From Haloplanus natans DSM 17983 (GTDB lineage Archaea > Halobacteriota > Halobacteria > Halobacteriales > Haloferacaceae), in assembly GCF_000427685.1 (NCBI RefSeq), contig NZ_KE386573.1, positions 2,774,938-2,838,937 on the forward strand: a stretch of DNA of 64,000 bases, written 5' to 3'. Position numbers and translations under genes: made by a program. Positions 8,145 through 17,338 of this stretch are shown here, one piece after another. The notes under the pieces were generated by a model. It saw only the letters and a list, made by a program, of their open reading frames with translations, was not told the origin of the DNA and made no database searches. The stretch's first letter is position 1. Each line of letters starts with the position of its first letter.

Positions 8145-9259
8145 GGGCGGTCCGGCTCGTTCCCGGCGCCCGGCCACAGACTCCCCACCAGCGCCCGCAG
8201 GTGCTCGGCCGAAAAGAAGGAACTGGGACGGTCCATATGCACCCCGATTTCGCCGTCGAGCGCCCACAGTCCCAGCCGCTGGATCGGATCGGGCAGCGAG
8301 TACGCCCGGCGGATGGCGTGCCCCAACCGTATCTCCCGGCGCAAGTCGTCTCGCCACGCGCGTTCGTAGGTGTCGAGCGTCGACGGGTCGTCCGGATCGA
8401 CGGCGTCGACGGCGTGGTCCGCGGCCGTCATACCGTAGAGGATGCCGCCGCCGGTGAAGGGTTTGGTCTGGGCGGCGGCGTCGCCGACGAGGAACGTGCG
8501 GTCGCCCGTCACTCGCGCCGGCGGGCCGATGGGGATGGCGCCCGAGCACCGGTGGGTCGTCTCGGCGCCGTAGGCGTCGGTCAGTTCCTCGAACCGCCCG
8601 GTCACGTCGGTACCCGGCGGCGCCGCGAGGCCGTATTCGACCCCCGCATCGCCCCGGGGGATTCGCCACGCGAAAAAGCGCGGCACCGTCAGATGCACGT
8701 CGACGAAGTCGCCGTTGTCGGGCGTCCCGTCGAACGCGAGGACGCCGTGGAGGGTCTCGGCCGGCTCCGGAAGGCCGATCTCGCGGCGCACCCGCGAGAC
8801 GGGGCCGTCACAGCCGGCGACCAGTCGCGTCTCGAACGTCAGCGTCTCGCCGTCGGCGCGGGCGGTCACCGTCACGCCATCCGGCCGTTCGTCGACGCCG
8901 ACGACCGTATGCCCCTCGCGCACGTCGGCGCCCGCCGCCCGTGCCGCGTCGGCGAGGGTCCGGTCGAGTTCGACGCGGTCGATCACGTTCGACACCTCGG
9001 TCGACTTGTAGAAGGGGTAGGATCGCGAGTCGGGGCCGCCGAGCCGGAAGTTCGCGCCGTACACCCGGTTCTGGAGCAGGTCCGCTCTCGACGCCTCGGG
9101 CACGAAGTCCCACACGTCCGTACTGACGTGGCCGGAGCAGGCAAGTGGGGTTCCGACCGTCCCCTTCTCCAGGGCGAGCACGTCGTATCCGGCGGCGGCG
9201 GCTCGGCGGGCGACGCGCGCACCGGCGGGGCCGACGCCGACTACGACGAAGTCGTACAT
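8129..9259 (-). CDS. Geranylgeranyl reductase-family FAD protein
   Basis: 376 residues from the ATG at 9259 (MYDFVVVGVGPAGARVARRA), which starts exactly at the FAD-binding Rossmann strand. Other family features are ALEKG at the end of beta-2, the FLVGDAAAQTKPFTGGGILYGM FAD-contact region (GD plus P..G.GI), and CDGPVSRVRREIGLP. The family contains digeranylgeranylglycerophospholipid reductases, which saturate archaeal lipids, but also other flavin dehydrogenases. Assignment to lipid saturation specifically is an inference. Confidence 0.85.
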   Translation of the reverse strand: MYDFVVVGVGPAGARVARRAAAAGYDVLALEKGTVGTPLACSGHVSTDVWDFVPEASRADLLQNRVYGANFRLGGPDSRSYPFYKSTEVSNVIDRVELDRTLADAARAAGADVREGHTVVGVDERPDGVTVTARADGETLTFETRLVAGCDGPVSRVRREIGLPEPAETLHGVLAFDGTPDNGDFVDVHLTVPRFFAWRIPRGDAGVEYGLAAPPGTDVTGRFEELTDAYGAETTHRCSGAIPIGPPARVTGDRTFLVGDAAAQTKPFTGGGILYGMTAADHAVDAVDPDDPSTLDTYERAWRDDLRREIRLGHAIRRAYSLPDPIQRLGLWALDGEIGVHMDRPSSFFSAEHLRALVGSLWPGAGNEPDRPQSES

Positions 9260-9286
9260 GGCCGTCGTTGGGGTGTGAGCGGACAA

Positions 9287-9425
9287 ATAGTCGGCGGTCT
9301 CACGAGCGAGTCGGCGAGCGAGTGAGACCTCGCGGACGAGCACCGCGAGTCCGCGGTGGTCCCGTGAGCGAGTCGGCGAGCGAACGGGGGGAGCAGACTA
9401 GCGAGTGAACGGACGTTCGTCCGCT
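9287..9425. repeat. Intergenic inverted and direct short repeats (gagcgag-type)
   Basis: Between the flavoprotein start and the PrsW-like gene lie several imperfect copies of gagcgagtcggcgagcgag, together with short inverted repeats such as ggtctcac/gtgagacc and cggacgttcgtccg. These GC-rich repeats are common between haloarchaeal genes and probably form hairpins. No coding potential is apparent. Confidence 0.6.
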
Positions 9426-9475
9426 CGTCGTCCTGGAAGCCAAGAACTTAACCGCTGGACTCCGAGGCGTGTGAT

Positions 9476-10483
9476 ATGTCGCGTAGACGGGACCCGGTCG
9501 AGGAACGCGCCCGCGACGGGACCGACCTCTACGACATCGCGACGTGGGAACGACGCGGGCCGCTCGACGCCGTGTCCGCCGGGCTCTATCGGCTGCTCGT
9601 CGCCTCGACCCGGCTGTTCGTCGTCGGCGTCGCCCTCCTGATCCTCGTCGGCATCGGCGGTCTGAGCGCCATCACAGACCCACAGATCGGGGCACTGACG
9701 CTTCTCTCGGCGCTGCCGGCGCTCGCACTCGCCATCTACGTCCGCCGGACCGACGTAACCAGCGGCGAACCCCTCTCGGTTCTGGTCGCCACGTTCCTCC
9801 TCGGCGTCCTCACCGCCAACTTCGCGGCGGTGCTCAACTCGGTCACCCGGCCTTACTTCTCCGTTCTCGGATTCGTCGGTAACGCGCTCTTTTTCTTCCT
9901 GATCGTCGGCCCCATCGAGGAGACGGTGAAGCTTCTCGCGGTTCGGCTGTACGCCTACGGCACCGACCACTTCGGCGCCGTCGTCGACGGCGCGGTGTAC
10001 GGCGCCGTCGCCGGCCTCGGCTTCGCCACCATCGAGAACGCCCTCTACATCACGCAGAACCTCGACGCGCCGATGGCGAGTGGCCTCGGCCTCATCGGTG
10101 CCGGAGGCGGTATCACCGCCATCCGTGCCCTCGCCGGCCCGGGTCACGTCATCTACTCCGCCTTCGCCGGCTACTACCTCGGCCTCGCGAAATTCAACCC
10201 CGAGAACCGCGGACCGATCATCATCAAGGGCCTCCTGATCGCCGCGCTCATCCACGCCACCTACAACACCACCGTCGGCATCGGTTCGGCGGTCATCGGC
10301 CTCTCGACCGGCCTCTCGCAGCTTCCGTCCTTCCTGATCTACGTCCTCATCTACGACGGCGTCTTCGGATTCATCCTCTTCCGGAAAATCCGGCGGTACA
10401 GCCGCACCTACAGTGAGGTCCACGAGGAAGAAGACGCCAAGGAGTCGGCCATCGAGGCCGAACTTACCGAGTTCGAATCGTAA
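9476..10483 (+). CDS. prsW: PrsW-family intramembrane metalloprotease
   Basis: 335 residues with about eight hydrophobic segments between residues 45 and 300. It shows the PrsW signature: GPIEETVKLLAVR (EExxK) in one membrane segment, GAVYGAVAGLGFATIENALYI (the ExxxN-type second motif), a His in PGHVIYSAFAGYYLG and another in ALIHATYNT. In Bacillus, PrsW cleaves an anti-sigma factor in the membrane; archaeal substrates are unknown. The soluble N-terminus is short and charged, and the C-terminal tail is acidic. It is convergent with riboflavin synthase; its TAA and the next stop are adjacent. Confidence 0.87.
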   Translation: MSRRRDPVEERARDGTDLYDIATWERRGPLDAVSAGLYRLLVASTRLFVVGVALLILVGIGGLSAITDPQIGALTLLSALPALALAIYVRRTDVTSGEPLSVLVATFLLGVLTANFAAVLNSVTRPYFSVLGFVGNALFFFLIVGPIEETVKLLAVRLYAYGTDHFGAVVDGAVYGAVAGLGFATIENALYITQNLDAPMASGLGLIGAGGGITAIRALAGPGHVIYSAFAGYYLGLAKFNPENRGPIIIKGLLIAALIHATYNTTVGIGSAVIGLSTGLSQLPSFLIYVLIYDGVFGFILFRKIRRYSRTYSEVHEEEDAKESAIEAELTEFES

Positions 10484-11089
10484 TCAGGCGTACACGGGGT
10501 CGTCCCCGTCCCCGCCGACCAGCCGTTCCACGTACTTCGCGATCACGTCCACCTCGACGTGGATCGGATCGCCCGGCTCCTTCGCCGAGAGCGTCGTCAG
10601 GTCGTAGGTGGTGGGGATGATGGCGACGGTGACGGTCTCAGAATCTCGCTCCGCGACGGTGAGGCTGATCCCGTCGAGCGCGATGGAGCCCTTCGAGACG
10701 ACGTAGCGCCCGAGTTCCGGGGGGAGCGCGAACTCGAACCACCAGTCGTCGCCGACGCGGTCGACGGCCTCGACGGTCGCGACGCCGTCGACGTGGCCCT
10801 GCACGACATGGCCGTCGAAGCGCCCGTCCGCGGGCATGGCGCGTTCGAGGTTGACGGCGTCGCCCACCTCGACCATGCCGAGATACGTCTTCGCGACCGT
10901 CTCGCTCGCCAGAAACACCTCGAACCAGTCGTTGGCGTGTGCTTCGACGGTGAGGCAGACGCCGCTGACGCTGATCGACTGGCCGCCCTCGACCGCGTCG
11001 AATCCGTGACGGATACGGAGCCGGCGTCCCGCCTCGGTCACGTCGACGCCGACCACCTCACCCGTCTCTTCGACGATACCCGTGAACAT
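10484..11089 (-). CDS. ribE: Riboflavin synthase, bacterial alpha-chain type
   Basis: 201 residues from the ATG at 11089 (MFTGIVEETGEV), the universal start of this enzyme. It contains two internally homologous lumazine-binding barrels: the first with SISVSGVCLTVEA and the second with GSIALDGISLTVAE. HVVQGHVDGVA carries the conserved active-site region between barrels. It dismutates two 6,7-dimethyl-8-ribityllumazine molecules to riboflavin. Haloarchaea use this bacterial-type enzyme rather than the archaeal RibC, which is consistent with ancient lateral acquisition. It is divergent from a small membrane-protein gene. Confidence 0.93.
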   Translation of the reverse strand: MFTGIVEETGEVVGVDVTEAGRRLRIRHGFDAVEGGQSISVSGVCLTVEAHANDWFEVFLASETVAKTYLGMVEVGDAVNLERAMPADGRFDGHVVQGHVDGVATVEAVDRVGDDWWFEFALPPELGRYVVSKGSIALDGISLTVAERDSETVTVAIIPTTYDLTTLSAKEPGDPIHVEVDVIAKYVERLVGGDGDDPVYA

Positions 11090-11264
11090 GGGCGTCCTTG
11101 ACCGGCGCCGGAGTAAGGGGTTGCGATCCGCCACGCGGGGACCGCCCGGTCGTGCCCGCTGTCCCCGCAGGGGCGCCTCCGCCGCGGGCTTCGCCGGAAC
11201 GACGGGTCGGCGACGAGGCGGGTGGATCTCGGCTTTTTTACGCCATCGCCGCTTAGGGCCGCCG

Positions 11265-11519
11265 ATGCGACTCGGGATTCTGGAGACCGTCGGCCTCGCC
11301 GCCACGCTCATCTTCGCCATTCCGGTCGGCCTCTACGGCATCGAGGCGTTCGTCTCGGGGAATCGAGCGCTCGGCGCCGGCCTCGTCGTCGTCGCGGCCC
11401 TGATGGTCGTCCTACCCCGACGGCTCACGACGCCGGCCGACCTGCCCGGTGCCGTCCTCGAACGTGTCGTCGGGCGCGCGGTGAAAGAGCCGGACGACGA
11501 GGACGATCAGCCGGAGTAG
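11265..11519 (+). CDS. Small two-helix membrane protein (DUF7533-like)
   Basis: 84 residues from the ATG at 11265. Two hydrophobic helices (about 5-25 and 35-55: LAATLIFAIPVGLYG and LGAGLVVVAALMVVL) are followed by PRRLTTPADLPGAV and an acidic tail. The longer frame to 11082 would overlap riboflavin synthase and is rejected. It fits a haloarchaeal family I recall as DUF7533; the function is unknown. It overlaps the convergent gene by 13 bases. Confidence 0.75.
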   Translation: MRLGILETVGLAATLIFAIPVGLYGIEAFVSGNRALGAGLVVVAALMVVLPRRLTTPADLPGAVLERVVGRAVKEPDDEDDQPE

Positions 11520-12148
11520 GCGGCCGGCGACAGCGACGTGGGGAGATCACTCGACACCCGACAGCCGTCGTCGGTGACGACGTACCAGCCGCCGATGCGG
11601 ACGCGACCACGGTCCGTGTCGGGGTCGGGGTCGCGCGCCGCCGGATCGAGGGCGAACCGCGTCCCCGCGTCGAGGGGCGTGTCGCCCGAGAAGTCGATAC
11701 TCGTCCCGATGCCGTGGGCGACCGGGCCGTCGGCGGTGGCGAGGCCGTACGCCCCGAGTTCGGCGACCGCCTCGTCGACCACTCGGCGGGCGGGGACGCC
11801 CGGTTCGACGACGCGGCGGACGGCGTCGTGGGCCATCCCGACGGCGACGGCCGCGCGGCGCGTCCACCCGCCGGCCCCGTCGACGACGAACGTCCGCGCG
11901 AGTGGAGCGGCGTCGGCCGGGTCGACGGCGACGACGACGGGGTCGTCCGGGGGGAGGACACCCGCCCGTGTCTCGACCGTTACCGTCGCGTCGTCGCCGG
12001 CCGCGGCGCTCGCGACGCGTTCGAGAACCGACGGCGTGAGCGGGTCACCGACGTGCAGACGGTCGTCGACGACAGTCGCCTCGGCTAGCCGAGTCGCGGC
12101 GGCGACGAGGCCCCGTTCGGCCGCCGCCAGCGCCGCCTCGCTGCTCAC
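11507..12148 (-). CDS. M24-like (creatinase/aminopeptidase fold) probable pseudoenzyme
   Basis: 213 residues. The C-terminal half recalls the M24 pita-bread fold: GPVAHGIGTSID matches the HGIG metal-site loop, and a later segment, VRIGGWYVVTDDGCRV, matches the final strand of M24 enzymes. The acidic metal ligands expected there are replaced (LDPAARDPD and GGW), so metal-dependent peptidase activity is doubtful. It overlaps the helicase gene by 4 bases and is probably translated from the same mRNA. A non-catalytic role is inferred. Confidence 0.6.
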   Translation of the reverse strand: MSSEAALAAAERGLVAAATRLAEATVVDDRLHVGDPLTPSVLERVASAAAGDDATVTVETRAGVLPPDDPVVVAVDPADAAPLARTFVVDGAGGWTRRAAVAVGMAHDAVRRVVEPGVPARRVVDEAVAELGAYGLATADGPVAHGIGTSIDFSGDTPLDAGTRFALDPAARDPDPDTDRGRVRIGGWYVVTDDGCRVSSDLPTSLSPAAYSG

Positions 12149-13989
12149 GGCTCCGGTTCGGGCACCTGCGTCGCCTGTGCCTCCTCCAGCATCTCCTCGA
12201 CGTCCTCGTCGCGGAGTTCGTTGTGTAACACGACGCTGACGGGCAAGGTCGGCGCGCCGCCGATGAGGTTCTCTAGGAGGACGAGGCGTTCGCGCGCCCG
12301 ACTCATCCCGACGTAGAACACGCGGCGTTCGTTGTCGGTGAGGAGGGGGACCGGGCTGGTGTGGGCGGTGAACTCCTCGACGCCCGGCACGTCGGTCGGG
12401 TCGTCGACGCTCGCGGCCATCTGCTCGACCACCTTCTCGGTCAGATCGGTGCAGACGAAGACGTGGTCAGCCTCGCGACCCTTCGCAGAGTGGATGGTGC
12501 CGACGCGGACCCGACTCGGGTCCATCTCCCGATAGTCGCCGTCGAAGTAGGCGTCGACGGAGTTGCGCTGGAAGCTCGTCACCTTCCGGAGCATGTCGCC
12601 CGCGGCGGCCGGGTCGGGCATGAAGGGGACGTGCTCGGTCACCAGGTCGGCCGGCACCTCGAGTTCCGCGATGTCGTCTTCGTCCGCCGCCTCCTCCCGG
12701 TCGTCGAGCGTGTCGTAGAAGGCGTCGCGCTCGTTCGTTCCGAACGCGGAATCCTGGAGCATATCGGCGAGACGGCGCGCCTCCAGCCCCGTAATCGGCT
12801 CGCCCGCGTCCAGTTTCTCGACGGCGCGGACGTAGTCCGTCAGGCGGTCCGTCCACATCCGCTGGTCCGTCATCACGGAGAAGGGGATTCCCTTCGGGAG
12901 GAAGTCGTCGATGAACTGGAACATCTGGTAGCGTGCCCGAAAGAGGATCATCAGCGTCTCGTCGGTGGTATCGACCGTATGCTGGACGTTCCGCACCACC
13001 TCGAACATCGACGGGTTCGGAATTCCCTCGACGACGCCACCCTCCTTGCGCGGGTTGAGGTCTTTCTCCTGGCGCTTGTCGATGTGGCGAATCTCCCGGT
13101 TGACGACGTTCAGGATGCGCGAGGGAAGCCGGTAGGAGTTGGGCAACACCACGTCGTTGTCGACTTCGGCGTCGAGCAGGATGTTGGGGTCGGCGCCCTG
13201 CCAGGCGTAGACGACCTGGTCGTCGTCGCCGGCGATCAGGACCCCCTTCATGTGGGGTTTCCACTCCTCGTAGACGTCGTACTGGAGGGTGGTGATGTCC
13301 TGAAACTCGTCGATGACGAGGTAGTCGACGTGGGGAACGAGCGAGCGCTGAGCCACCCGCTGGAGCATGTCGGCGAAGCCGACCAGCCCGTGCTCGCCCT
13401 TGTAGGCCCGCCAGGCACGGATGACCTCGGGCACGTCGATCCGGTCGTCGTCGGTCGGCCACGTCGGCGTGTACTTGTTCCCGTCCTGTGCGTTGGGGTC
13501 GATATCCGGCGGGAGCCGCACCGTCTCCACGTCCCACTGGAAGGGTACGTCGTACCAGTCGGCCACGTCGCGCTGCGTGCGCTGGAGCCACTGGCTGGTT
13601 GCGATGATCTTGTTGCCGAGAGTCGTCGACCGGGCCGTCCGTCGGCCAGCGCCGCCGTACTCGTCCTCGTACTCGATGCCGTACTCCTCGCAGAACTCCT
13701 CCTTGTCGCTCTCGCCGACCACGTCGCCCCGCGAGAGGTCGAGCAGTTCGTACGCCTTCGCGTGCATCGTACAGACGTTCCCCTGCAGGGCGCGCGGCGA
13801 CGTGTCGAGTCGCTCGGCGAGACGTTCGCGAACCTCGGCGGCCGCGGCGCGCGTATAGGAGACGACGAGCACGTCGCGGATGCTCACGTCGTCGTCTTCG
13901 AGTAGTTCGTCCACGCGGTCGAGGAGGGCCGTCGTCTTCCCGCTACCGGGGCCACCGAAGAGGCGGGTGACCGTAGCGTCGTCGCTCAT
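12145..13989 (-). CDS. UvrD/Rep-type superfamily 1 DNA helicase
   Basis: 614 residues. Walker A GGPGSGKTTALLD near residue 12, motif II YLVIDEFQDIT near 220-230, motif III AGDDDQVVYAWQGA, motif IV SYRLPSRIL, motif V GTIHSAKGREADHVF and motif VI YVGMSRARERLVLLE are all in place. It is a 3'-5' translocating SF1A helicase fold, shorter than full UvrD. A role in replication restart or repair is inferred. It is followed by, and overlaps, the M24-like gene. Confidence 0.9.
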   Translation of the reverse strand: MSDDATVTRLFGGPGSGKTTALLDRVDELLEDDDVSIRDVLVVSYTRAAAAEVRERLAERLDTSPRALQGNVCTMHAKAYELLDLSRGDVVGESDKEEFCEEYGIEYEDEYGGAGRRTARSTTLGNKIIATSQWLQRTQRDVADWYDVPFQWDVETVRLPPDIDPNAQDGNKYTPTWPTDDDRIDVPEVIRAWRAYKGEHGLVGFADMLQRVAQRSLVPHVDYLVIDEFQDITTLQYDVYEEWKPHMKGVLIAGDDDQVVYAWQGADPNILLDAEVDNDVVLPNSYRLPSRILNVVNREIRHIDKRQEKDLNPRKEGGVVEGIPNPSMFEVVRNVQHTVDTTDETLMILFRARYQMFQFIDDFLPKGIPFSVMTDQRMWTDRLTDYVRAVEKLDAGEPITGLEARRLADMLQDSAFGTNERDAFYDTLDDREEAADEDDIAELEVPADLVTEHVPFMPDPAAAGDMLRKVTSFQRNSVDAYFDGDYREMDPSRVRVGTIHSAKGREADHVFVCTDLTEKVVEQMAASVDDPTDVPGVEEFTAHTSPVPLLTDNERRVFYVGMSRARERLVLLENLIGGAPTLPVSVVLHNELRDEDVEEMLEEAQATQVPEPEP

Positions 13990-14055
13990 TGTCCACGTAC
14001 ATGCCCCGAGGCTGTATAAACGGCGTGGCTCCGGGGACGCGTGGTGCCGACCCGG

Positions 14056-14241
14056 CTACGTCGCCGGATCCCAGCCACAGACCGAGCAGTCGGTCGCGGC
14101 CTCGTCGTGCAGCGCCCCACAGTCCGGGCACTGCAGCTTGTTATATGATCGCTCCCAGCGTACCGGTGTGGTGTCGTGGCCGTTGTCCGCGAGGAACTGG
14201 TCGAACAGCTTGTCGTCGCGTGCGCTGGGTTCGGCTGCCAT
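14056..14241 (-). CDS. HVO_0416-type zinc-finger microprotein
   Basis: 61 residues: an N-terminal helix (LFDQFLADNGH), then WERSYNKLQCPDCGALHDEAATDCSVCGWDP. The two CPxCG-like knuckles (CPDCG and CSVCG) form one zinc ribbon. It matches the haloarchaeal HVO_0416 zinc-finger family. Cytoplasmic; nucleic-acid or protein binding is inferred. The function is not established. Confidence 0.82.
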   Translation of the reverse strand: MAAEPSARDDKLFDQFLADNGHDTTPVRWERSYNKLQCPDCGALHDEAATDCSVCGWDPAT

Positions 14242-14396
14242 ACATGTCGTGGTACGTCATACCATCACTTAGACGTACTGGTTTGGGTAACGTTGACACG
14301 GAGCAACCGTCGCGGAGCGCTCCCCGGTTCCGGATATCCGGTCGGCGGCCGGCACGCCCACGGACGGTCCGCAGACGAAAGGACCGATGCGGCCGC

Positions 14397-15908
14397 TCAC
14401 AGCCCGTACAACTCGCCGTACTTCGCGGTTGCGTAGTCGACGAAGGCGTCCGCGCTCACGTCCTCGTCCGTCGCCTGCCGGACCAGGTCGTTCGTCTCGA
14501 AGCGCTTGCCGTGGCGGTGAATCCGGTCGGTCAGCCACTCGTGGAGCGGGTCGAACTCGCCCTCGCGAATCCGCCCGTCCAGCCCGCCGAGGTCCCGTTC
14601 CGCGGCGTCGAACAACTGTGCGGCGACGACGCTCCCCAGCGAGTAGGTTGGGAAGTAGCCGAAAGCACCGTGGGACCAGTGGACGTCCTGCAGACAGCCC
14701 TCGGCGTCCGTCTCGGGCCGCAGCCCCAGATACGACTCCATCTTCTCGTTCCACACCGCGGGCACGTCCTCGACCGTCAGATCACCCCGAATCAGGTCGC
14801 GCTCGATTTCGAATCGCAGGACGATGTGGAGATGGTAGGTGAGTTCGTCGGCCTCGACCCGGATTGGGTTCGAGGGGTCGACGGCGTTGACCGCCTCGTA
14901 GGCGTCGCGGACGCTCACGTCGCCCACGTCGGGGAACGCCTCGATCACGCGGGGGAGAAACAGCTCCCAGAACGCCGTCGACCGGCCGACGTGGTTCTCC
15001 CACAGCCGCGACTGCGACTCGTGGATCGAGAGATCACGCGCCTCGCCCAGCGGCGTCCCGTACGCCTCGTCGGGCAGGCCGAGCGTGTAGGTGGCGTGGC
15101 CGAACTCGTGGATCGTCGACAGCAAAGCGCCGACGGGGTCGGTCTCGTCGTAGCGAGTCGTGATCCGGGCGTCGTAGGTCGTCCCCGTCGAGAACGGGTG
15201 TGGGGCCTCGTCGAGTCGGCCCCGTTCCCACGGGTAGCCCAGCAGGGAAAGCGCCTCGCACATTAGTTTCTCCTGTGTCTCGGCCGCGAATGTTCCGGCG
15301 AAGGTACCCGTCGCCAGGTCGGCGTCCGAGGCTCGAATCTCGTCGACCAGCGGCACCACCGCGTCCCGCAGGTCCGTCAGCACGTCCTCGGCGTGGTCGA
15401 GCGGGAGGCAGGGTTCGTACTCTTCGAACAACACCTCGTAGGGGTCGCGGTCCGGGTCGACGTGGTCGGCGTACCGCCGCTTCAACCCGACCAGTTCCTC
15501 CAGATGGGGCGCAAAGGCCGCGAAGTCGTCGGCCTCTTTCGCCTCGCGCCACGCGGTCAACGCCTCGGAGGAGGCGGCGGAGATGCGCTCGACCAGATCG
15601 GTCGGTACGCGGACGGCGCGTTCCTGCTCGCGGCGCACCTCGCGGACGACGGCCCGCTGATCGTCGTCGAGGCTGCGCGCCTCCAACTCGTCGAGGAGCG
15701 CGCCGAGTTCGTCGGCGGTGAGCAGGTCGTGTTCGACCGCCGAGAGCGCGGATAGCTGGCGCGAGCGGGCCGGCGTTCCCCCTTCGGGCATCATCACCTG
15801 CTGGTCCCAGGAGAGCAGTTCCTCCGCGTGCGAGACGTTGCTGATACGGCCCACACGGTCGAGCAAGTCGTCGTAGGCGCCCTCGGGGGCCGCCGTCGTG
15901 TCGCTCAT
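14397..15908 (-). CDS. Carboxypeptidase Taq, M32 metallopeptidase
   Basis: 503 residues from the ATG at 15908 (MSDTTAAPEGAYDDLLDRV). It is nearly all alpha-helical, with the zinc motif HEFGH (in TIHEFGHATYTLGL) and downstream M32 blocks such as ESQSRLWENHVGRS (the ExxR/E ligand helix), TYHLHIVLRFEIE and HWSHGAFGYFPTYSLG. M32 enzymes remove C-terminal residues from peptides with broad specificity in the cytoplasm. Length and motifs are typical. Confidence 0.93.
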   Translation of the reverse strand: MSDTTAAPEGAYDDLLDRVGRISNVSHAEELLSWDQQVMMPEGGTPARSRQLSALSAVEHDLLTADELGALLDELEARSLDDDQRAVVREVRREQERAVRVPTDLVERISAASSEALTAWREAKEADDFAAFAPHLEELVGLKRRYADHVDPDRDPYEVLFEEYEPCLPLDHAEDVLTDLRDAVVPLVDEIRASDADLATGTFAGTFAAETQEKLMCEALSLLGYPWERGRLDEAPHPFSTGTTYDARITTRYDETDPVGALLSTIHEFGHATYTLGLPDEAYGTPLGEARDLSIHESQSRLWENHVGRSTAFWELFLPRVIEAFPDVGDVSVRDAYEAVNAVDPSNPIRVEADELTYHLHIVLRFEIERDLIRGDLTVEDVPAVWNEKMESYLGLRPETDAEGCLQDVHWSHGAFGYFPTYSLGSVVAAQLFDAAERDLGGLDGRIREGEFDPLHEWLTDRIHRHGKRFETNDLVRQATDEDVSADAFVDYATAKYGELYGL

Positions 15909-16006
15909 GGGCAGACGTAGCTGCGCGTCGTAATCAACCCCTCGTCGGCAGTCGGTGATACTACCGAGTGGTAACACCTATACCGACGAGGCATCGACGG
16001 GAAGGC

Positions 16007-17335
16007 ATGGACACCAACGACGTGACCAGGGCGGCGGCGGAGCCGGGGCTCACCGCACGTATCGGGGGCTACCTCTCCGGGATGGGCCCCTCGTGGGTTG
16101 CCGGCGCCATCGCCGCCGGCCCGGCGACCATCGCCAGCCTCGTGACCGCCGGCGCGCTCTTTGGCTACCAACTGCTCTGGGTGGTCGTCCTCTCCGCGGG
16201 CGCGGGGGCGCTCACCCAGTATCTCGCGATGCGTCTCGGCCTCCTGACCGAGCGTGGCATCGTCGCCGTCGTCGAGGACCACCTCGGCGAGTGGTGGGCG
16301 TGGCTGCTCGTCGCCGACGCGGTCATCGCCGCCGGCGTTGCCCAACTGGTGATCATGAAGACCGTCGCCACGGTTTCGTCCACCGTTACCGGCATCGACG
16401 CCCGCATCTGGGGCGTCGTCTGGGCGCTCGTTCTCGCCGTCGGCCTCGCCGGCCGGGGCTATCGCTTCCTCGAAGTCGCCGCGAAAGTGCTCGTCGCGGG
16501 CGTCGTCGTCGCGTTCGTCGCGAGCCTGTTCGTCGTCCCCATCGATCCCGGCGCGGCCGTCGCGGGGCTGGTTCCCTCGGTCCCCTCGGGTGGTGCGCTC
16601 GTCGCCGCGGGCATCCTCGGCGGCGCCGTCCACATCACGCTGATCACCATGCACTCCTATACGATGCGCTCGCGGGAGTGGACCCGCGAGGACTACGACC
16701 TCGCGACGTTCGACGTGGGCGCGTCGATGCTCGTCGCCTTCGGCGTCTACAGCCTTGCCATCTTCCTCGTCACCGCGAGCGTCCTCACCTCCGCGGACCT
16801 CTCGACTGTCGGCGCGGCACAGGCGCTCGGCCCGCTGGTCGGCCCGGGCGCCAAGTGGCTCTTCCTGCTCGGTCTCTGGGGCGCCGCCGTCTCGACGCTC
16901 GGCGGCAACACCATCGTCCCCCCGTTCCTGCTCGCCGACAAACTCGGGTGGGGCACGACCATCGAGGACTCACGGTATCGTGGCCTGCTCGTCGCCGTCG
17001 CGCTCCTCTCGGCGCCCGGCGCGTTCATCGGCGGCGCCGTGCTCGGCCAACTCGTCCTCGTCCTCGCGCTCGGGACGGTGGGCACGCCCTTTGCCATCGC
17101 TGTCGTGCTCTACCTGCTGAACTCCGACGCCGTGTCGGACCGCAACTCGCTCGTCGCCAACGTCGGCGGCGTGGCGCTCCTGCTTGTCACCGGCGGCCTC
17201 GCCGCCAACTTCGTCCGCTCGCAGGTCGCCGGGGGCGTGGGGCCGCTGGCGGGGTTCGTCCTCGCGTTCGCCGTCGCGCTCGCGCTCGCCATGGTCGGTC
17301 TGGGCGGCAAGTTCGCGCTCGAAGAAGTGGCCTGA
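16007..17335 (+). CDS. Nramp-family transporter with non-canonical metal site
   Basis: 442 residues from the ATG at 16007, with about eleven membrane helices. The overall pattern is Nramp/COG1914: the first helix region AGPATIASLVTAGALFGYQLLW and the sixth-helix region VHITLITMHSYTMRSREW. In canonical Nramp proteins the first reads DPGNF and the second MPHNxxLHS. Here the Asp, Asn and Met that bind transition metals are missing, so Mn2+/Fe2+ transport should not be assumed. A P-loop gene follows after 3 bases, implying co-transcription. Confidence 0.8.
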   Translation: MDTNDVTRAAAEPGLTARIGGYLSGMGPSWVAGAIAAGPATIASLVTAGALFGYQLLWVVVLSAGAGALTQYLAMRLGLLTERGIVAVVEDHLGEWWAWLLVADAVIAAGVAQLVIMKTVATVSSTVTGIDARIWGVVWALVLAVGLAGRGYRFLEVAAKVLVAGVVVAFVASLFVVPIDPGAAVAGLVPSVPSGGALVAAGILGGAVHITLITMHSYTMRSREWTREDYDLATFDVGASMLVAFGVYSLAIFLVTASVLTSADLSTVGAAQALGPLVGPGAKWLFLLGLWGAAVSTLGGNTIVPPFLLADKLGWGTTIEDSRYRGLLVAVALLSAPGAFIGGAVLGQLVLVLALGTVGTPFAIAVVLYLLNSDAVSDRNSLVANVGGVALLLVTGGLAANFVRSQVAGGVGPLAGFVLAFAVALALAMVGLGGKFALEEVA

Positions 17336-17338
17336 GCC

